Below are positions 1 to 12,300 of a stretch of DNA of 64,000 nt, in pieces. Within the stretch, counting starts at the first letter, position 1; the number at the start of each line of letters is the position of its first letter. Origin of the DNA: Maniola hyperantus (lineage: Eukaryota > Arthropoda > Insecta > Lepidoptera > Nymphalidae). The position numbers were made by a program, and so were the translations under genes. The stretch spans positions 14,052,378 through 14,116,377 of the forward strand of contig NC_048539.1 in assembly GCF_902806685.2 (NCBI RefSeq), written 5' to 3'. The notes under the pieces were generated by a model, which ran no database searches, had not been told where the DNA came from, and saw only the letters and a list, made by a program, of their open reading frames with translations.

Positions 1-303
1 GGGCAATACAAGACACACAATCTACACAGCATTTAGAGAGATGAGGTCCCCGCTTTCGTGGACTCACGCCATGGTCTCGGGAGCATACGACTAATCAAGT
101 TCATCCATCCCAACGTCATCCTAAGCGTGGTCCGCACCTCACCCTTAGGAAGAGATTGCCCCTCGATCCCTCCAATTATTTCTTCGAGCCCCAGGGCTTA
201 CTCCTAGGCGGATCATCGTACTCGCCGACCCCTCTCCTCCATTGAGGCTGCAGCGCCCAGTAGGGCAACATACTCAATCCGAAACTAATTAAAAATTACT
301 CAC
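1..303. other. Left-edge intronic segment, unassigned
   Basis: Lies downstream of the poe exon 55 donor. More GC-rich than the surrounding introns and possibly a retrotransposon 3' UTR, but no frame or known motif allows an assignment. Confidence 0.3.
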
Positions 304-3300
304 CTGTACAAACGGTATAGCGCGTACACCAGGTAAAGTCCTTAGGGAAGGCAATGCGTCGAGAGCTGCCGACAGCAAGGTCAGACGTAGTGCGTGCAGT
401 TTGCGTGCCTCATTTTCTACTTCAACTGTGCGAGATGTCGATGCCACTGGCTGGGACGAGCCTGACGGACCTGCTATTACAAAAACAGACCTGTTGATCT
501 TATGCACATAGTAGTCAGCTATGGTAAGTCACTTACATTGTAAACACTCGCAACGAGTCAACTTCTGTAAATTTTTGTTGCAGAAATTAATATTGATGCA
601 GAACTCAGCTCTGGCAAATCACTTGCACTGTATAAATACTCGCAGCAAGTCAATATCTGCAAGTTTTAGTTACCTAAACTTGTAGAAATTGAGCTTGACA
701 AGACAGTGAAAACTGATTTCGGCAAGTTTTATTGCTAGTGAACATTAAGCATTGTGTACTTCGAAATGATGGGATGATACAACACATTTTGTTATTCAGA
801 CACCTGAACCTCACGAGATTCAGGTATGATACAGGTTGACACATGCTAGATAGAATGTATTGATATTAAGGTTGTGCAGCCAGAGTTATGTATGGAGAGG
901 CGTTAGCCCATCCGACACTTCATGCAAAATAGACTTGAACAGATTATATTTAGGGTTTGAAATTACGAGGCATGAAAATGTTACGTTAATGGAAAACAAC
1001 AAGGAACGTGCAGGACGTCGAAATGCTAGTGGTGAGCATAAATGGATACCAAACTATCTGAGATACATGGATGAATGGATGGATCGAACACATTAATAGC
1101 TTTGTACTTTAAAGTAACCTAAAAGATAAGCACATGGCTTCGTAGAACGCATGGGCGCGCGGTATTCATCCATAATATCCATACTAATATTATAAATGCG
1201 AAAGTGTGTCTGGCTGTCTGTCTGCTAGCCTTTCACGGGCCACGGCTCATCCGTTCAATAAATTTTGCCGAAATTTGGTGCAGCGATAGCTTGCATCCCG
1301 GGGAAGGAGATAGGCTTCTTTTTATCCCGGAAAATCAAAGAGTTCCCACGGGATTTTCAAAAACATAAATCCATGTGGACGAAGACGCAGGCATCAACTA
1401 GTTATTTATAAACAAAAGCGACCAACTGCAATTTTTTTTCATTAAAAATGATCCATCTAGTGTGTAGTAAATTAAGACGTCGTATGAGCTAATAAATAAA
1501 CCTGTAGGGCAATTGTCTAAAACCTGCATCAATCATTATTACAATCTCAATTGTTCTGATTGGCTGAATTTGTGCGATTCTTGTTGCAACAATGCATTGT
1601 GGCCAATAGTGAGCGCAATCAGAGATGATTGCGATCGTGACATTGTAACTGTCAAACAACCGCGGTAGGGCCACTGGAGATGTATTATGAAGCCGCTGAA
1701 CGCATCGCTCGTGCGTTCTTGTAATGGTACCTGCGATACGCATACATTAATTAAGCTAAGGGAAAATGGATTATATTTAGATAATACTAGCCTGCGACAG
1801 CAGATGTTACTTCCATGGCTGTGGTGCAGGAAGTGCCGGTTGGCGCTGACATCTCGCCTACAACACACACTTTTCTCACTCACACAAACAAGCGTAAGCA
1901 AACACTTGATTACTAACTCAGCAAATACTTAATAGTCATTTTCCTAATGAAGTAACTGATGCTCATAAACAACAGCTGGCTTCGTTTTGTTGTAATGTAA
2001 ATTCGCCATTTTGGATTTTTAAAGGGATGCCATCGGCAACACCCCGAGAATCCTTAAAAATACCACCTACATAATATCGATTTTCCAACTGACTTTTTTT
2101 CGACTATGTAAACTTGCTTTGTTTCACCTACTTACAAATTTCATATACATCTATATTCTATATGTTTTTAAGGGTTCCGTACCTCAAAAGGAAAAAGAAA
2201 CCCTTAGGGCGTTTGAGCACTCATCCGTATTCGGTTCATATTCGTGTTTTTATGTAAACAAAAATACGGCGATACGTTTTTTGTTAACATAAAAAACAAT
2301 AATACGAACCGAATACAGATTAGTGCACAAACGCCCTTATAGGATCACTTTGTTGCTTGTCTTTTTATCTGTCGTGTCTGTCGAGACCCGTCAAGGGAAT
2401 CAAAATTGTGACCCCAAATAAAAACCGTTTCATCCCGTTGACCTAGAATCACAGGTAGCAATGTCTTATAGCACAAGTAAAGGAAATATTAACCCGAAAA
2501 CCGTGAGTTTGTGGTTACATTACAAAAAGAAATTAAAAGTGTTATTTTCCTTACGACGGTACTGAACCCTTCGTGAGCTAGGCTGGTTGACTTGACTAGT
2601 TTTTTAATTTATTGAATCGAAGTACAAATTAAACGCTGGTCCACATGAACTTACCGTAAGCACTGCTTCGTCCAGAAACTCCTCCAATGCTTTCCGCGGC
2701 TGATCCGCCGCTGTCGGACGCGGCGGAACCTCCCGCCTCGGCAGGCGATGTGCGCAGAGTGCTCCCGTCTGTAGCCGCAGTGCTGCCTTCGTCGTCAGAT
2801 CTAAATATACAACTGACTATGTAGGGGCTAGACATGTGTCCGCTATAGCATAACGTAACTGAAAACGGTTGCCGTGACTCTAGCGTACCGTATCGGTATT
2901 GTCGTAGCTAGCAACGGTTATCAGTTATCTATGACGAACCACCAGACGATGTTGCAAAGCTGCCAACTGACAATGCATTATTTGGTTTTTTGGTAACTTA
3001 AAAGTTAAAACGCAAAAGAATTATGCCTTCTCCTTTTTTCCCACACTCAAAGCTGAGAAAGAGCGAATATTGGCTATCGGCAACTAAGTACAGGCAGAAA
3101 GAACTCTGAGCTTTCTTATGAGGCCCATATACTCTTGTCTGAAAAGCTTATGCTACTTACCCGTTGGGAGAAGCAGTAGCATCGCTATACGCGGGCGCGG
3201 AGTGTGACGAGTGTGCGGGCGCTTGTGCGGGCGCTTGTGCAGGCTGAGCGGCTTGCGCGGGCGGGGCAGGCGCGGGCGCGTGCGGCGCGCGTCTTCCTTG

Positions 3301-3383
3301 CTCTTGCAGAGATAATGCTATTGCTAACTCAACCATCGTTTCGTCGTCTGCGTCTGCTGGTATATCAAGGAGTGCATCGAAGC
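304..3383 (-). CDS. poe: poe exons 53-55 (UIM-like helix, Ser/Gly linker)
   Basis: Exons at 3161-3383, 2655-2800 and 304-473. Exon 53 encodes DIPADADDETMVELAIALSL, fitting the UIM pattern (acidic run, hydrophobic-x-x-Ala-x-x-x-Ser), then an Ala/Pro/Gln-rich tract of about 35 residues. Exon 54 is SDDEGSTAATDGSTLRTSPA followed by a Gly/Ser linker ending SGRSSAYG. Exon 55 encodes ARKLHALRLTLLSAALDALP and GVRAIPFVQ, ending at a GTGAGT donor at the left edge; the next exon is outside the window. Exon 55 begins at a TAGCAG tandem acceptor. The 2.2-kb intron 54 (474-2654) holds a SINE, a MITE and repeats but no other gene that I can see. Confidence 0.92.
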
Positions 3384-6300
3384 CTGTATTAGGAGGTAAA
3401 CAAAATAATTTATGAATTACCACTGAAGAAAAAACTTTCACGGTCGCTGAGGATTCTGCGAAAGAAAACTTTTCTGTCATTTTTAGGAGTTTACGCGCTT
3501 CAATGCAATATGCTATTATGAGTATAGTTTGGATTTTATAATTTAACATTTGTAGCCGATAATCGACAGTCCACATTAGAATTCGATACACAATCGTCTT
3601 CTATATTAAATGCTAACTATGCTAACAAGTGTGGCAATAAAGGTCGTATGGTACGAAAGCGTGTTTAACTTTGAGCCGAAGTCAAACTAAAACGAGGATA
3701 TCCAGCTTTTAACTTATAAGTATAAAGTTGAAAGCACTTACCTCCATCAGGTGCCAACAACACCATAGGCTCAAGAGACTCATCAACATCCATGTATTGG
3801 TTATCTTGTTGCTCATCGCGATTAGCGCTTAGGTCAGATTCCGAAACCGCGGTCTCTGTGACTGAGCTCGCCGGCTGTGCAGTCGTTACTGACGATCCAG
3901 CACCTGTGAACAATTAAATATTACCAAATTGTCTATCGATTTTCTATACGTTATTTTAAATACATAATTTCAAAAATTGCAGAACGACGCGGCATTGACC
4001 CCCGAGTGATCCATCTACGCAACGTTCATTGACCTATAGCGTCAGTCAGATGTTTTATTTGCAATTATTGTTAACTTTATTGTGGTCTATCAGTAATCAT
4101 CAGTACTATCACCTGTCTTCATGTTTGCTAGTGTTCTGCTGCTCGATTGCGGGAAAACTGCATGAACCTTTATTACAATCGCAATCGTTGTGATTGGCTG
4201 AATTTCTGGTATTCTTATTGCAACAATACATTGTGAGCCAGCAACAACAACTCAGAGATGATTGCGATCGTGACATTGTAGCTGTCATTCTACCGCAATC
4301 GAGCCACTGGTACTATAAAAGCGGAAATCTGATTAAACCCATTACCTGGAGTGTTGGGGGGTGAAGGAATGTAAACACGTCGCCTTTTGACTCTCGGACG
4401 CAAGACTCTCATCAAAGCTGTCTTGGCGCCAAAGCTTATACTCTGATCTTCGGCTAACAGTAGCGATAGGTAGATTTGATTACCAAATTCGATCTAAAAC
4501 AATAATTTAAGATTTGCAATGAAAATTTGTTTTTGTCAATTACCAGGGATACAATTATTCCATACTAGATGATGCCCGCGACTTCGTCCGTGTGGATTTA
4601 GGTTTTTGAAAATCCCGTGGGAACTCTAATTTTCCGGGATAAAAAGTAGCCTATGTCCTTCCCCGGGATGCAAGTGCTCTGTACCAAATTTCGTCAAAAT
4701 CGATTGAACGGTTGAGACGTGAAAAGCTAGCAGACAGACAGACACACTTTCGCATTTATAATATTACTATGGATTTTATTGCCTCTCCAATGATTAAGTA
4801 AATTGGACGTCATCAAAGCCCTACATATAGTACGGGACAGGTTGAGATGGCAATTGGGGTGGGGACGCCACGCTGACGTGCGGGTGTACAGGACGCTCAT
4901 ACCCCGATTGCCACCTCGATCTGTCGCGAAGTAGGTAGGCTAAAATCATCAAACAAACCCGTTTATAACTTACGCAGTCAGAGTCAGAATTCAGTTGGAA
5001 CGCATGTATGGTGTCAGCTAATGCGTGTAAAGTGTGTTCCACATGGCGGAGTCCGTATGACAAGATTCCAGGGGGCCCAGCCGTCTGGTTGCGGCAGCCT
5101 GCCAGCTTCCATAGAACGCTGACCAGTAGCGCACACAAGTGAGGCTCCTTGTCGGGCTCGTCTTGATTGTCTCCCTTCCATAGTACAGACCAGTCACCTG
5201 TTAAGAAATTATGATTTTCATGTATTTACAAACAAAGCAATGAGACGTCATACTCATGGGACAACCGACAAAAGCGAAGCTTACTCGCGAAATCGCTTAT
5301 CTCGCTCATTCAGATCATCATCATCATGATCGACCCATCGTCGGCTCACTACTGAGAACGGGTCTCCTCTCGGAATTACAAGGATTTAGCCATACTCATA
5401 GTTTAGCAAGTTGACTAAGTGGGAACTCACAGGCATGCTCACTGTGATGGGATCATATGGGAAATTATATGTATGATAGTGATAGAGGGACTGGGAGTGT
5501 TACCATTGGCTGGTTTGGAGGGCGTGGTAGCGCTGAACTTGACGAGATGCTGCGGACGCGCCACGGCGACGCCGCGCGCTAACAACACCAGACGGAAGTA
5601 CGCTTCAGGGTCGATGTTGCGGGCATCTGCCGTATCGCGCAGCTCCCGGAGCGATGTGCATACGTATTTTAGAATTGCTTGATCCTATGAACAAAAAATA
5701 TCCATTTCTCTATCTGTACCATATTATTATTCAGTTTTTTCAATAAATATTATATTTTATACAAGTCATTCTGTATACAAATGAATCCTTGTTTACTGAC
5801 CTTGAACTGATGGTACTGAGTCTGGTACACCGCGCGCAGTAGACACTGCGCGCGTGCGTGCAAGTGCGCAGAAGCGGGAGCGCACAGTAATTTGCGTGCG
5901 GCCTCAGTCCCTGCCTCAGCGCCCGCGGCCGCGCCCGTGTTCGACGGTGCGTTGGCACCGAGCTCTAGAGCTTCTAAGGCGGAACACGCTAGCCGTTCCA
6001 GGGAGCTTGGTTTCCAAGCACCACTACTACTGTCCGACTCCTTAAGATTAGAGAACACCGTATTAATCAGATTCAAGCCACTAAAAACCAAAAAAATATA
6101 TATCTAAAAAGTCTAAAGTAGTGCTATAATATATAAAATAATCTTTTAGGCCTGTCAATTTAGTTCAAGATTTAGTTTGATTAAGACATTCGTATGAAAT
6201 GTATTCTGCTATACAAAAAAACCGGTAAAGTTCAATTATGCTTTTTTTTCAAAATCACGAATTGACCGGTAAAGTTCAATATTATGCTTTTTTTTCAAAA

Positions 6301-9300
6301 TCACGAATTGTTTATTTATGAAAATCATACATCTATTTTAATACAAATATTTGCCGAGTATAGTATGCGACAGGTCGAGATAGTTACGGGGTGGGGACGC
6401 CCCGCACACCCCACACAGCACCGCGCTAGCCCGGCGAGGGATAGCGGCAGTGACGTAAGGGTATGCGGAGCGTCCCCCGCCTCATACCTAGATTGCCATC
6501 TCGACTGTCGCTGTACTTCGCTTTATACAAATATATCAGATACAAACAAATGCAGTTTATTTTCACCTGTGCTACTTTGCTAGAAGATGCGCAAGCTGAT
6601 GGATCTTCATTTTCTTCCGGCCATCCAAACTGTTCTTTGTTCTTGCCATAAACCTAAAACAAACATCGATTTCATTCTATAGCTACATTCACTTAAAGCT
6701 TGAACTCCTTTACAAGCACCTTTCAATAAACGGAAACGCGTGAATTTGATAAAAATTGGATACCGAAACTAACGGAAGTTAACGAAATCTGACCTTTATA
6801 AAGCAAAAGATAAGGTCGAAATTGGTAAGAAACTAAAAATGTATTTTACCTAATAACACTTTTACCCTAAAAGTTTAAGCTAACATAGCTCCTAAATTTC
6901 ATCTATATGAATTCAAAACTTACTTTTACAGAATCAACCATGGTAACTCCATCGGGGTCTTGGGAAGGCCCAAAATTAATGACGAGCTTCTTATCCGATT
7001 GCAGCGATTCTTCTCGAGTGAGCGGTATGTCGAACCAACGATTTCGGACCACTATCGTTTGAATTGTTCTTCCATAAATCTAGACAAAAATAGATAGAAT
7101 TATTGAAGTGAATACTTCTTTAGACGCGTTGGGCGATTTTAGGATGGGGAAAAATTTCAATGTAGCACAGCGTCGTGCTAATTTAATCGCTTTTAAAATT
7201 TATTTTTTAACAATTTTAAAATTTGTTCCTTAACGCAACCTATTAAGGTTCAGTTTTGAATAGCCAAGTAAGCTTTCGGTAGTCGCAGTACCTCCAAACA
7301 GCTCGAAATTTTTCTCATAGTTGTAAGTTTTTCCTTCTGTCGGCTGCAGTCCCCACTGCACCCCAATTTACAATTCTTTCGTTTTTTATATCAATCAACA
7401 CAACCTTAGACTAATCTGATTTGGTCTGATTGATCATGTAATGTGGCTAATTCCGTTGTACACAATCTCTAAACTAAACTAAAATGACACGTCTAAATCT
7501 ATTGCTATTCATAATGTTGCTTGCGGAAAAGGATAGCACTAGATTGAGACCTGTTAATTTAGTTTAGTTTAGAAATTGTGTACTAGAGAATCGGCCCCAA
7601 TATTTATTTTAGCTAACATCAGATTGATATTTTACCTATTCTGAATAAATAATTTGAGTTCGAGTTTTTTGACTTTGATAAATAGGTTTTCACAGACAAT
7701 TTCTTTGCACATTATAGTTTATTTTCTTCTGCAAATAAATTTGTGTCTTATGATCTAGTTTATGGCTTAAGATGCCCATAAGATCTTAGAAGAAAAATAT
7801 TACATACCTCTACGTAAGCAGGTGTCCTAGCAATGTCCTGACTGCCGAGCAATAACCGTATGCCGCATATCACCATATTCGGATCAGAATTTGAGATCTC
7901 CATTGAAAATCCGCTCATCTTTGTTGATACTACGTATAATCCTAGAAAAAAAAGTATTTAGTTAATCCACTAAAGTGGACATACATATACTACGCTGGAA
8001 GAGGTGTGTCGTACAAAGTGATAGTTATTTATTGTGTCCAAGCGCCCCACTGAGCTTACCTGTAATTAAAATTGACACTTCGTGTCAAATGGTCTTCATG
8101 TTGACACTATGCTGACAGATGTTTCATTACCAACATTTAGTTCTGAGTACGCTTACTGTCACTGCCATGAGTGTCAAAATGGCAAGAGTCAAGTTGCTTC
8201 CAAAACAGATCGGCAATTGCAAGTCCAGCGTCCTTTTATTAGTAGAGTCAGACAGTTAGTCCCTATGTGAAAGCAAAAGATGTACTATGCTGTCTCGAGC
8301 TGTACGGCGCGACAGGGAGAGCTTGAGTGTCTCGCCCAGCACAATTTAGACGCCCTAAATATCAGTGACTCGATTGCGGTCATATATCAGCTACAGTGTG
8401 ACGATCGTAATAACCTCTGATTGGCCGACACTCGCTCACTATTGGCTACAATGCATTGTTGCAACACGGCATAAATAAATTCAACCGATCACAGCAATTA
8501 CGATTGAAATAATGGTTGATGCAGTTTTTCCGCAATCGACCAGCAGAATAGATCATAATATCAAACAAAGAGAGAAGCCAAATCAAATGGTAAAAGCAGT
8601 GATAGTTTAGTGGTTGGGACGTCCGATTCATAATCAGAGGTCAGGGGTCCTCACTCTGAGAGGAGACCTGTGCTCTGTATTGAGCCGGCCATGGGTTGAT
8701 CTTGATATTATGCAACTCGTGCACAAGTCAGGTTGAGTCCATTTTCAGAGAGTAAAATTACTATAGTTATATGGCAACTCTCCAGCTAGATAAAGCTAAA
8801 TAAATAAAATTGTATTGAATTGAATTGAGCTGAGCTATATTGTTACAAAATTAAGGCTCACCAGTTGTATTGAGTCTGTGTTTAATCTGCGCCGTGTTGT
8901 AGACTTGAAGGAGATCGTTGCCGCCGAATTCTATATCACTCATGGCAACACAGTGCTCGAAAAAGTCGATGGCGAACTGTGGCGTTCCGTTCGATGATTT
9001 TATTACGGCCTGCAAAACAATTGTCACCAGTCAGGTCATTTCAGTGTTGTAGTCGACGCATTTTAAACTGAGTCGTCGAGTTATCTGTCTGTTTCGCTCG
9101 CACTTACATACAACCTGTTTGTGCGAGCGAAACAGACATAACTCGACGACTCAGCTTAAAATGCGTCGACTTTAGGTCGGAGATAGCTTAAGCCGGTGAT
9201 ACACAAGTTTGTTACTCGCACAAATGCATGCCAGTTACAAGCAAAAACGAGCTACTCGCATGTGTATTGAGATTCTGCCAGTAGCTCACGTGCCAGTACA

Positions 9301-12300
9301 AGGCATACCAGTAAATCGCAAAACGCGTTTGATTTTTTCCCCTTGAGGGGAAGTGAACACTATTAATTTCTACACAATTAGTATTCTCTAGCTTATGCTC
9401 GCGACTTCGTCCGCGTGGACTACCCAAATTTCAAACCCCTATTTCACCCCCTTAGGGGTTGAATTTTCAAAAATCCTTTCTTAGCAGATGCCTACATCAT
9501 AATAGCTAAGCATGCCAAATTTCAGCCCGATGCGTTTAGTAGTTTGAGCTGTGCGTTGATAGATCAGTCAGTCAGTTAGTCAGTCACCTTTTCCTTTTAT
9601 ATATTTAGATTTTGTGCAACTCGTACGTCACTGGCACGGTACGCAGCCTCCCTAGAAACTGGCATACCAGACACAGGCATGTGTAACACGCGCGGACATT
9701 CTGCTAGTATCTGGCGTGCTAGCTTACCAGTACCTAGCGTACCATTCTCTGGCAAGTGGCATTCACGGGCTTATAAACAAAGTGTAACGCACCACCTGTT
9801 GCGCTTTTCCTTTGGAGTGATGGGTCAGAAGTCTCGGTCTGCGTCTAGGCGCGTGCACAGGTTGTATGGCCGGAGAGAGCCAATAGCCGGTCTGTTCAGG
9901 GCTGGCAGCGTACATCCTCAAGCTTCCGTCCTCGCAGAGCAGGATGAGCGTGCTCTTCTGTTCGCCGCCGCCCCCGCACCAGTGCCGAACTGCTACCATG
10001 TCTGTTATCTTCGCTTTAGCTGGCACCACCTACGAACAAGTTTATTTATTTATAGCTGCTGTTTATTACTGACTAGCTGATGCCCGCGACTTCGTACGCG
10101 GGACATTCGATTTTTTTAAATCCCGTGGGAACTCTTTGATTTTCCGGGATAAAAAGCCTATGTCACTCTCCAGGTCTTCATCTATACCCATGCAAAAAAT
10201 CACGTCAATCCGTTGCACCGTTGCGACGTGATTGAAGGACAAACCAACAAACAAACACACTTTCGCTTATATAAGGGTACGGATTGAGCCATGAAAAAAA
10301 AAATCTGACTTATTCACTTGCACGATCATCAATCATCCAGACATCGATTTATTTTGTGATGTCTGTTTAGGCAACCAATTGAACCTAATGCTTTGTTCTT
10401 TCGTGTTACCTTGATCTCCTGCACGTGAATGTTGTTGGGCGTGAGCATGAGCACGACCGGGTTGTTGGAGGCCTGCATGACGGCGGTCACGAGGCCGGGG
10501 TGGCCGGGCACCTCGGCCCACTGGCACAGCGACTGCACGCCTTGCTTGCCGCGTCCGCCTTCCTTCTGCGCCGCGGTCGATGATAGAGTTATCATCGCTG
10601 TGCCTGAACACCACCATAATAATATAAATAACTTAGTTTCATATAGTAGTTTTTTTTAAATAGAGATAGCGAGCAAACGAGCAGGCGGGTCACCTGATGT
10701 TAAGTGATTACCGCCGCCCATGAACATTTGCAGCACCAGAGGAACCGCCGATGCGTTGCCGACCCTTTAGGAATTTTGTACTCACGTTGAAACCCCATGT
10801 TGTAATCTAAAGGGAACACCGCCGAAGGGAGTTGATTCCACAGTTTGCATGTGCGTGGAAAAAAGGACCTGGCCCCACGTTAAAGTTAGTTGCTAGTATT
10901 TTTATTTTCTCATTCTTATGTCCACAAAACATTTATAATCCCACTTCTTTTAACTAACGTGTTATAGCTTAGTTTTATGATAATTAAGAAAAATCTTAAG
11001 TCTTGCCTCGAGATCCGCTGCTCTATTGCGGTAGAATGACAGCTACAATGTCACGATCGCCATCATCTCTGATTGGTTGACGCTCAGTCACTGTTGGCTA
11101 CAATGCATCATTGCAACAAGAACAGCACAAATTCAGCCAATCATAACAATTCAGATTGTAAGAATGATTGATGCAGGTTTTACGAACTCGACCTACTGTT
11201 TCACCGCACCGTTCAAGGTATTTTTCTTGGAATTATACCGTTTCTTTAAACAAGTTGATAAATAAGGTTATAAGTTCTTTATTTATTTATTTATAGATTT
11301 ATTTATTTTATTTGGAACACATACAATACATAATTTTTACATATACTACGACACTTATATACAAACACAGACTGTGTATCTATAAAATGTGTACACAGCA
11401 TTTGCAAATTATCTTGACAAATAAAAAGAACTAATATTATTATTATAAGCATTAGCAATAATTAAGACTATATAAATATAGTTCTTACCTTTCACACTAT
11501 CTTCTACGGTGCTGAGCGGTGCGAGGAAGCTCTTCCCTTGAGCGTACGAAAAGAACAGCATCTTCAGCGTGTGCGAGTAGTAGATTGACACGCCACCACT
11601 GCCGACTAAACCAGCAACATCCTATAAAATAATAACAATACATCACTTGTATTGTATACTAGCTGTTGCTCGCTATTTCGTACGCGTGGATGTAGCCAAT
11701 GTAGCAATCAGGTTATTAATGTGGTAATTTTATGACAATATCTTTCAATGAAATGAAATGAAATGATTTATTTGTTCTACAAAGAGCTTTTTAAAAATTG
11801 TGCCAGGGACCCTGCAGTAAGTTTGCAAAACTTGTATCTCAGGGTCCCCGCTCACCCTCCTCCGTCATTAACATTTTTTTTTTAAAGAATATTAGCCATG
11901 TTAAATGACTAATATTCCCCTTTCCTCTTCAACTAAGCGTCAGGCTTGTGCTAGGAGTAGGTACGACAATAGCGGGGCGGGGTTTGAACCGTCGACCTTT
12001 GTAAGGGTGGTAAATTGGGCGGAATAGAAATATACCCGGATACGGAATAATCTACCACCTTACAAAGATTAGAGGAAAAAAAAAATAATTTTACTTTACT
12101 TGATCTATCTACCTAGTAAAGAATAGAAGCTAGCCGTCGACTCCCTTGTAATGTATATGAGGTGTTATAAATGAAATTTGCTAGATGTTAGGCAAAATTG
12201 TTTTTTAATGTAACTTTTACCGGGGTCGCTTAATACATAGTGATGGCTAATAATGCTTAGTTATTCTAGCTTAATGCCAAGACTTAATTTAGATACATTA

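Noticed and set aside
860..1096. 78-residue plus-strand ORF
   Set aside because: No recognisable domain, lies in a repeat-rich poe intron, no splice or promoter context; likely chance.
9679..10080. 133-residue plus-strand ORF
   Set aside because: Antisense shadow of poe exon 43 (9796-10029), whose minus-strand translation is strongly conserved UBR4 sequence.
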